From NCBI GenBank assembly GCA_964486075.1, contig CAZALU010000063.1:1-19319 (forward strand): a DNA stretch of 19,319 nt, read 5' to 3'. How positions within the stretch are numbered: position 1 is the stretch's first letter; every line of letters starts with the position of its first letter. The notes beneath the pieces are model-generated. The model did no database searches, was not told the DNA's origin, and worked only from the letters and a program-made list of their open reading frames with translations. The stretch is from JAHIJO01 sp964486075 (GTDB lineage: Bacteria; Verrucomicrobiota; Kiritimatiellia; JAAZAB01). This document shows, one piece after another, positions 14,697 to 19,319 of the stretch. The position numbers and the translations under genes are program-made.

Positions 14697-15446
14697 ATGC
14701 TTACAGTTTATAATTGGTGTCTTGCTTTGATTTTAGGGTCGGCGGGCGCGGTGTTTTTATTGCTTTTTTTCATTCCCGCGCCGTACGGCAAGTTCGCTAG
14801 AAAAGGATGGGGGTGGACGCTCCGCGCCAAGTGGGCCTGGCTGATCATGGAGTTTCCTGCCCCGGCTCTGATGGCCGCGCTGTTTATCCTGGCACCGCAA
14901 AAAAACATGCCCCGGCTCATTTTCCTAACGCTCTGGCTGGCGCACTATGTGCCGCGCACATTTAGCGATCCCTTCAGACAATCCGGACGGGATAAACCTT
15001 TTCCACTGCTGCTGTTGGCGCTGGCCCTGCTCTTCAATAGCCTTAATGGATTCGCGAACGGCTGGGCCGTATTTCATCTCCGGGGCTACCCGCTGGACTG
15101 GCTGCTGTCCTGGCATTGCATGGCGGGCGTGCTTCTGTTCGCCGCGGGGTGGGGCATTAATAGGACAGCCGACAGTAAATTGCGCGCTCTACGGCAAGCA
15201 AACCCAGCCGGATATCGTATTCCGCACGGATGGCTGTTCGAATACATTTCCTGTCCCAACTACTTTGGCGAGATCGTGGAGTGGCTCGGTTGGGCCGTCA
15301 TGACTTTGTCGCCGGCCGGGCTTGCTTTCTTTGTATTCACATTTGCCAACCTGTTTCCTAGAGCCATCCGTGCGCATCGATGGTACAAATCCCAATTCCC
15401 GGAATACCCTCTTCAACGCAAGGCTATTATTCCGTTTATCGTCTAG
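14697..15446 (+). CDS. 3-oxo-5-alpha-steroid 4-dehydrogenase (steroid 5-alpha-reductase)-like membrane protein
   Basis: A 249-residue polytopic membrane protein with about six or seven hydrophobic segments, matching the steroid 5-alpha-reductase C-terminal domain family. Family enzymes reduce a carbon-carbon double bond next to a keto or acyl group with NADPH. Diagnostic segments are LAHYVPRTFSDPFR (81-94), GYRIPHGWLFEYISCPNYFG (172-191) with the following EIVEWLGWA, and the C-terminal WYKSQFPEYPLQRKAIIPF. These are the same blocks seen in eukaryotic enzymes. The length is nearly that of human type 1 and 2 enzymes. The ATG at 14697 lacks a clear ribosome binding site but begins exactly at the family N-terminus. 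It has no operon partner in the window. The substrate could be a sterol-like or other enone lipid; steroid activity is not shown. Confidence 0.88.
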   Translation: MLTVYNWCLALILGSAGAVFLLLFFIPAPYGKFARKGWGWTLRAKWAWLIMEFPAPALMAALFILAPQKNMPRLIFLTLWLAHYVPRTFSDPFRQSGRDKPFPLLLLALALLFNSLNGFANGWAVFHLRGYPLDWLLSWHCMAGVLLFAAGWGINRTADSKLRALRQANPAGYRIPHGWLFEYISCPNYFGEIVEWLGWAVMTLSPAGLAFFVFTFANLFPRAIRAHRWYKSQFPEYPLQRKAIIPFIV

Positions 15447-15491
15447 CTGCTCCGCAGGCTGCAGGAGTCTTGGCGAGTCACTGCTCTTAAG

Positions 15492-15575
15492 CTAACGCCG
15501 GGTATCGGCCGCCGCTGCGATTTGCAGGCCCGGCAGATGCGCAAGCGCCAGTCCATACAGGCGCGTGCCAAGTCC
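15492..15575 (-). pseudogene. Possible Rossmann-fold gene remnant
   Basis: A minus-strand frame closed by stops at 15492-15494 and 15630-15632 reads GLGTRLYG, ALAHLPGLQIAAAADTR. This resembles the glycine-rich first beta-alpha-beta unit of Gfo/Idh/MocA-type dehydrogenases, where GLGxRG is followed by a hydrophobic strand ending in D. It has no credible start and stops after about 28 residues of similarity. It lies just downstream of the DUF202 gene. Chance similarity in GC-rich DNA is a real alternative. Confidence 0.2.
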
Positions 15576-15629
15576 GCGCCGATCAGTCCGAATTACAGGG
15601 GAACTGCGTTCATGGAAGCAGCAGAGATC

Positions 15630-15935
15630 TCAATCCTGTGGTTTTCCTGTTGATCGCTTAAGGCCCCGGGCAATCGCCCTGCTCATGCGCTGGTGCCGCA
15701 CCAACCCGATGATGCCCGTAATGATGCCGGCAGGCAGGCAAGCGATGCCGACCGCCAAAAACCAGCCTGCTTGAGCGAAATGCATAATCGTTACGCCGGT
15801 GATCAACAGGGCCATTCCCGCGCGCAGGTATGCCAGGAGAGTGCGCTCGTTTGCCAGTAGTGTCCGGTCAATGGCGAGCTCGTCCCGTAGAATCAGATCC
15901 GTGTTTTTGAATTTTGAATAGCGGGTATCGTTCAT
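15630..15935 (-). CDS. DUF202 (YidH-like) small membrane protein
   Basis: A 101-residue inner-membrane protein of the DUF202 family. The signature RDELAIDRTLLANERTLLAY (residues about 17-36) precedes three hydrophobic segments (about 37-52, 56-72 and a following helix) and a basic C-terminal tail. No biochemical role is established for the family. The start at 15935 (MNDTRYSKFKN) follows AAGAAAG. An in-frame ATG at 15995 overlaps the MttB stop as ATGGTAA and would add 20 residues; it remains possible because the overlap suggests coupling. It is co-directional with MttB and probably in the same transcript, but no functional link is evident. Confidence 0.85.
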   Translation of the reverse strand: MNDTRYSKFKNTDLILRDELAIDRTLLANERTLLAYLRAGMALLITGVTIMHFAQAGWFLAVGIACLPAGIITGIIGLVRHQRMSRAIARGLKRSTGKPQD

Positions 15936-15988
15936 GTATTCTTTCTTGTCGGCAATCGTATTGGCTTTGTATAGATGTTCAGGTAATT

Positions 15989-17527
15989 TTACCATGGAGC
16001 CGGATCTTCCACCCCCAGCTCGTCGGCGGCTTCCTTGACAATTTCGGCAATTGCTTTTTCCTGATCACGGGTTAGCACGCGACTGGGATCCGCGTGCATG
16101 TGTCCGGCCGCAATCTGGCGTGCGCGCTCCGCGACGCTTTGTCGGTTAGCGGCATGCGCGGTCTCCCAGGCGCAGCATTCAAAGAGCTGCGATGTCCGTA
16201 TTTCCCCGCTGAAATGATCCAGCGTATGATCGTCATTCAAAAAGTTTCCGCCCGCTCCCACGCGCGTAATGGCGTCCAGTGCTAGTGTATCATCATTGAC
16301 TGCGATCTGCCCGAGCATGTGACGTACGGCCTGGGCAATCTCGGCATCGATGACCAGTTGTTCGGGGCAGAAGGTCAGGGCGTTCTCGAGGTGGCCGGCC
16401 GTCCCGATACCGATGGCACCGGCCAGGATGGGCATGAGCGTGCTGGCGGTCTTGTCGATGCCGCTCTGAATGTCGACGAAGCAACTGTTGGTCTTGGCGC
16501 CATGCACTCCGCTCGGACAGCCGTAGAATTCGCTGATCATCTGGACTCGGGTCGCCAGCCAACGCCCGCGTATAAGGCTGCCGTAATCCCACAGCAGTGT
16601 GCGGGGGTCGGCAAAGCTTGGGATGATGTCCACGGTCATGACGGCGTCGGGGTCGACCGCGTAGCCCAGGCAAAGGCCGGCGAGTGTTTCGGCAATTCCG
16701 GAGGCCAGCGTGCCGGCCAGTGTGCCCGGCGCCGTCGTGCCGGTGCAGGGCATGGTGTCCAGGCTCTGCGGCAGTCCCAACTTGATGTATGCGATCAGGA
16801 TATCCGCCATGTTTTCGTCAATGCAGAGCGGGCTGCGGGCTTCGCCGTAGCCGATCAGTACCGGATTCCTACGCAATTCCTCCCTGCCGCCGGCGACAAT
16901 TTCGGCGATGCGGGTGATGTAACGAACGTCCGTGACCGTGAATGTCTCGATGCCGCCCAATTTACGTGTGGCCCGAGCCAGCTCAGCGGCCATTTTTATC
17001 GGACGCAGCTGCGCGGGTATTTCCTGAGCGGAGCAGGGTAGGCCCATGTAGGTCACGCCGTCCAGCCGGTCGGCGAGTTGAATAGCCTGGCGCACATCAT
17101 TGATGGTCGCGAGGCGTTTTTTGCCTTCGAGCCCGGTCGTGAACACGCAAAAACCGCCGGCGCTGAGCGAAAAGTCGGCATGCACGCGGGGCTTTTGGCT
17201 GGAGAACAAGATTTGGGAATAGCGTACGCTCATACGCCGGGGGAGGCGGCTTGGATCGGCAAACTGACTGCGCATACGTCGGACAGCATTCTCAAGCACC
17301 TCTTCCGGAAAGACGACCATCTGTGTGCTATGATTCACATGACAACCCGCGTCAGCGAGGTAATCGCGGGCCTGCCGGCTGCCGATCTTCATTCCAACTC
17401 GTTCGAGGATCGTTTTGGCGGCATTATGGATTTTGAGCATTTCGTCGGATCCGAGAAATCGGATCGGTTCGATAATGCGCGGGTCGTGGTTCGAGGTCTT
17501 TGACGAATTTGCCTCTTGATCTTGCAT
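15989..17527 (-). CDS. MttB-family (trimethylamine methyltransferase-like) corrinoid methyltransferase, no pyrrolysine codon
   Basis: A 512-residue member of the MttB superfamily, in which enzymes move a methyl group from a quaternary amine or related donor to a corrinoid protein. Family features include the N-terminal helical EMLKIHNAAKTILERVGMKI, a central CTGTTAPGTLAGTLASGIAE (about 262-281), and GHLENALTFCPEQLVIDAEI near the C-terminus. The frame is open throughout with no in-frame amber codon, so it belongs to the non-pyrrolysine branch, where known members act on glycine betaine, proline betaine or carnitine. The start at 17527 (MQDQEANSSK) has no clear ribosome binding site; the frame extends to 17611 without similarity. 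No cognate corrinoid protein is in the window. It is divergent from an HdrA-like gene, which may supply or accept electrons for corrinoid metabolism. Confidence 0.88.
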   Translation of the reverse strand: MQDQEANSSKTSNHDPRIIEPIRFLGSDEMLKIHNAAKTILERVGMKIGSRQARDYLADAGCHVNHSTQMVVFPEEVLENAVRRMRSQFADPSRLPRRMSVRYSQILFSSQKPRVHADFSLSAGGFCVFTTGLEGKKRLATINDVRQAIQLADRLDGVTYMGLPCSAQEIPAQLRPIKMAAELARATRKLGGIETFTVTDVRYITRIAEIVAGGREELRRNPVLIGYGEARSPLCIDENMADILIAYIKLGLPQSLDTMPCTGTTAPGTLAGTLASGIAETLAGLCLGYAVDPDAVMTVDIIPSFADPRTLLWDYGSLIRGRWLATRVQMISEFYGCPSGVHGAKTNSCFVDIQSGIDKTASTLMPILAGAIGIGTAGHLENALTFCPEQLVIDAEIAQAVRHMLGQIAVNDDTLALDAITRVGAGGNFLNDDHTLDHFSGEIRTSQLFECCAWETAHAANRQSVAERARQIAAGHMHADPSRVLTRDQEKAIAEIVKEAADELGVEDPAPW

Positions 17528-17740
17528 GATTTTAAGTTCACTACCCGATGGATCGCAGCTTTTTACCCATGCCCTGCGTCTTTCGCGCGGTCTATTTGTC
17601 GCGCCCGGCATAGGCAGGCGCTATGGCTGCACTCAGAACTAATGCTGTTAGTAGCACACAAGCTCGATTTTGGCTATGCTCTTTCTTTTGCTGTTTTCTG
17701 TTTAAGCATTTTTTTTTAAAATAAATCCAGCAACTCGCGA

Positions 17741-17769
17741 TTGATTTTCCTGACTTGTTTTGCTATAAA
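17741..17769 (+). promoter_or_regulatory. Promoter of the HdrA-like gene
   Basis: TTGATT (17741-17746), a 17-nt spacer ending TTTTGC, and TATAAA (17764-17769) make the best sigma-70-like promoter in the window, with an extended -10. The leader would be about 95 nt. The remaining divergent gap 17528-17740 holds no supported gene; a T-rich and A-rich tract lies at 17709-17724. Confidence 0.6.
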
Positions 17770-17813
17770 TATATTTTTCTGAATTCGCCTTTGTCCCAAG
17801 ATTCGGCTGCTTG

Positions 17814-17838
17814 CCGCGGGGCATACAGTGCCTGGCGG
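17814..17838 (+). promoter_or_regulatory. Hairpin in the leader of the HdrA-like gene
   Basis: CCGC and GCGG (17814-17817, 17835-17838) plus GGCA and TGCC (17820-17823, 17829-17832) can pair around TACAG with a GG/TG internal loop. It lies between the promoter and the GGAGG at about 17855. No known riboswitch motif, including the cobalamin box, is recognised. Confidence 0.3.
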
Positions 17839-17869
17839 ATGCGATATTTTGGTGGAGGATATTTTGTTT

Positions 17870-19123
17870 ATGAGCGGAGCAGCTTCCAAACGAGCGCTTG
17901 TACTGGGGGGTGGCATTGCCGGCGCCGCCGTGGCGGACCGCCTGGCCCGCGCCGGCGTGGAAGTTGCTCTTGTTGAGCGTCAGCCGCTGATCGGCGGCCA
18001 GGTGGGCGGGATGGGATGCAAGGCCGCCGAGGTTTGCCTCCGTTGCAACGTTTGCGTGGCCATCGACACCTTCAAGTCCGTCCTGCAATCGTCCCGGATA
18101 CGGGTATTGACGCGGGCCCGCTTGACGGAGTTTGATCCGGATGACGGTCGGGCCGTTATAGAGATGGAACCGGGATTCATCCGCCGGGAGCAATGTATCG
18201 GTTGCGGTGCCTGTATACAGGTTTGCCCACAGGGCTGCCTGGCCCTGGCCTGGCCGGCTGTCTATGGCGGCCAGCCCAGCGTGCGGATGGAAAACTGCCT
18301 GCGCAGCCTGGGCAAAACCTGCGAGCTTTGCGCAAAGGTTTGTCCGACCCAGGCTATTGATCTGAAAGAAAAACCGACGCAACAAACCGTGATTGCCGAT
18401 GCCCTGGTGGTTGCCGTCGGCTATCAGCCGTTTAATGCCGCTACCGATGCCTCCTGGGGCTATGGCGCCGTGGCCAATGTCATTACGGGGGTGGAAGCCG
18501 AGCACCAGTGGGCCTTGCAGCAACGGATCACGCGCCCTTCGGATGGACAGCTTCCCAAGCGAATCGCCTTTATCCAGTGCGTAGGCTCGCGCAGCGAGCA
18601 TGCGCACCGGCGTCCGGAAGACACTGATTACTGCTCTGCGGTCTGTTGTGCCTATGCCCTGCGCATGGCGCGGCGCGTTCTGCATGCGGCGGCAGAGACG
18701 GCGGTGACTGTTTTTTATATGGACCTCCAAAATTTTGGCAAGGATTTCAACACGTTTCTCGATGTCATCAAGCCCCGAACGACGCTCATTCATGGACGAC
18801 CTTACGAGGTGGCGGCTGGTCCGGGGGATACCGTGCGCGTGCAGTACGAGGATCAGGCCAAAGGCGCGCTGGCCGAAGCCGAGTTCGATTTGCTGGTATT
18901 ATCGGTTGGAATGCGCCCGGCACCGGACAGCGCCGCGTTGGCGGAGCTACTCCGGATTCCGACGGATGCTCAGGGGTTCCTGGGAACGAAAGGCGCGTCC
19001 GGCTTGGCCGATACCCGGCAACCGCGGGTTTTTCTGGTCGGCGCCTGCGAGGCGCCGAAGGATATCGCGGCCTCCATCGGCCAGGCCGAGGCCGTCTGCG
19101 CCGAAGTGCTGGCAGGAATTTAG
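17870..19123 (+). CDS. HdrA/QmoA-like FAD and iron-sulfur oxidoreductase
   Basis: A 417-residue flavoprotein related to heterodisulfide reductase subunit A, which handles electron transfer or flavin-based bifurcation. The FAD motif GGGIAG is at 13-18 with VERQPLIGGQ (35-44). Cys50, Cys56, Cys59 and Cys62 follow in CKAAEVCLRCNVC. An inserted two-cluster ferredoxin has CIGCGACIQVCP (109-120) and C143, C151, C154 and C158 in CELCAKVCP. The HdrA hallmark IQCVGSR...YCSAVCCAYAL covers 235-264, with C237, C255, C259 and C260. It lacks the N-terminal and C-terminal ferredoxin extensions of full HdrA (about 650 residues), so in size it is like QmoA. The start at 17870 has GGAGG 11 nt upstream. Partner subunits HdrB/C or MvhD are not in the window. 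It probably passes electrons for the divergent methyltransferase or corrinoid reactivation, which is inference. Confidence 0.9.
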   Translation: MSGAASKRALVLGGGIAGAAVADRLARAGVEVALVERQPLIGGQVGGMGCKAAEVCLRCNVCVAIDTFKSVLQSSRIRVLTRARLTEFDPDDGRAVIEMEPGFIRREQCIGCGACIQVCPQGCLALAWPAVYGGQPSVRMENCLRSLGKTCELCAKVCPTQAIDLKEKPTQQTVIADALVVAVGYQPFNAATDASWGYGAVANVITGVEAEHQWALQQRITRPSDGQLPKRIAFIQCVGSRSEHAHRRPEDTDYCSAVCCAYALRMARRVLHAAAETAVTVFYMDLQNFGKDFNTFLDVIKPRTTLIHGRPYEVAAGPGDTVRVQYEDQAKGALAEAEFDLLVLSVGMRPAPDSAALAELLRIPTDAQGFLGTKGASGLADTRQPRVFLVGACEAPKDIAASIGQAEAVCAEVLAGI

Positions 19124-19156
19124 GATATTTGATGCGGCAGTGGGAAGACGCGGGCG

Positions 19157-19305
19157 GTAGCGCAAGGTTTACCCTTGCGTCCGTGGTAAGAAGGACGCAG
19201 GCGTAAAGCCTGCGCTACCGGAGGGGAAAAGACGCAGGCGTAAAGCCTGCGCTACCGGAGGGGAAAAGACGCATTCAGTAGCGCAAGGTTTACCCTTGCG
19301 TCCGG
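19157..19305. repeat. Array of four GTAG-headed palindromes with a 37-nt tandem unit
   Basis: Plus-oriented copies lie at 19157-19182 and 19278-19305 (GTAG, CGCAAGG, TTTA, CCCTTGCG). Minus-oriented copies lie at 19194-19218 and 19231-19255 (plus strand reads GACGCAGGCGTAAAGCCTGC then GCTAC). The two minus copies repeat every 37 nt with CGGAGGGGAAAA between them, and GACGC recurs 37 nt later at 19268. GACG again ends the window, so the array probably continues. The first two copies form an inverted pair. It begins 34 nt after the HdrA-like stop. Confidence 0.85.
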
Positions 19306-19319
19306 AAAACGGAAAGACG

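Noticed and set aside
15989..17527. MttB gene considered as a pyrrolysine protein
   Set aside because: The frame has no internal amber codon over its full length, so no pyrrolysine is encoded.
19157..19305. Repeat array considered as CRISPR
   Set aside because: Units alternate orientation, the intervals between them are short and partly repeated rather than unique, and no cas gene is present.

Overview
The window is a GC-rich bacterial chromosome segment. The gene content suggests an anaerobic member of the PVC group, most like Kiritimatiellota, Lentisphaerota or Verrucomicrobiota. This is inference from several family signatures: an HU protein with the RNPNKP...IPRRKVVKF tail, a secreted subtilase ending in DFDGDG-ADPALY repeats, many uroporphyrinogen-decarboxylase-like (URO-D) and MttB-type proteins, a GH92 glycosidase, and a Gfo/Idh/MocA oxidoreductase. 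No rRNA, tRNA, CRISPR array, transposase or phage gene was seen.

Layout. 1-208: window edge with a small palindrome and a cluster of GTAG-headed palindromic repeats. 209-3130 (-): secreted S8 protease. 3131-3748: non-coding region with putative divergent promoters. 3749-5330 (+): HU-like protein and histidyl-tRNA synthetase as a tight pair. 5442-6614 (+): Gfo/Idh/MocA oxidoreductase. 6552-14134 (-): a co-directional run of URO-D-like protein, GH92 mannosidase-type enzyme, second URO-D-like protein, an isomerase/aldo-keto-reductase chimera remnant, a neutral-ceramidase-like protein and a broken membrane-anchored SGNH hydrolase. 14697-15446 (+): steroid 5-alpha-reductase-like membrane protein. 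15630-17527 (-): MttB-family methyltransferase followed by a small DUF202 membrane protein. 17870-19123 (+): HdrA/QmoA-like flavin and iron-sulfur protein, divergent from MttB. 19157-end: an array of palindromic repeats.

How the genes may work together (inference). The minus-strand run mixes carbohydrate or lipid hydrolysis (GH92, ceramidase-like, SGNH) with two URO-D-superfamily proteins, a superfamily that includes corrinoid and methyl-transfer enzymes. Nearby are an MttB-family corrinoid methyltransferase and an HdrA-like electron-transfer protein. A plausible but unproven reading is degradation of methylated or otherwise decorated glycans coupled to anaerobic methyl metabolism.

The region looks worn. 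One gene is an in-frame chimera of two unrelated enzyme families. One is frameshifted and has lost its C-terminus into its convergent neighbour. A possible Rossmann-fold scrap remains near 15.5 kb. The most distinctive non-coding feature is a dispersed family of short palindromes, nearly all starting with GTAG. This is the layout of REP elements mobilised by RAYT (TnpA-REP) proteins, although no RAYT gene lies in the window. A perfect 20-bp inverted repeat with a 4-nt loop sits between the first URO-D gene and GH92.
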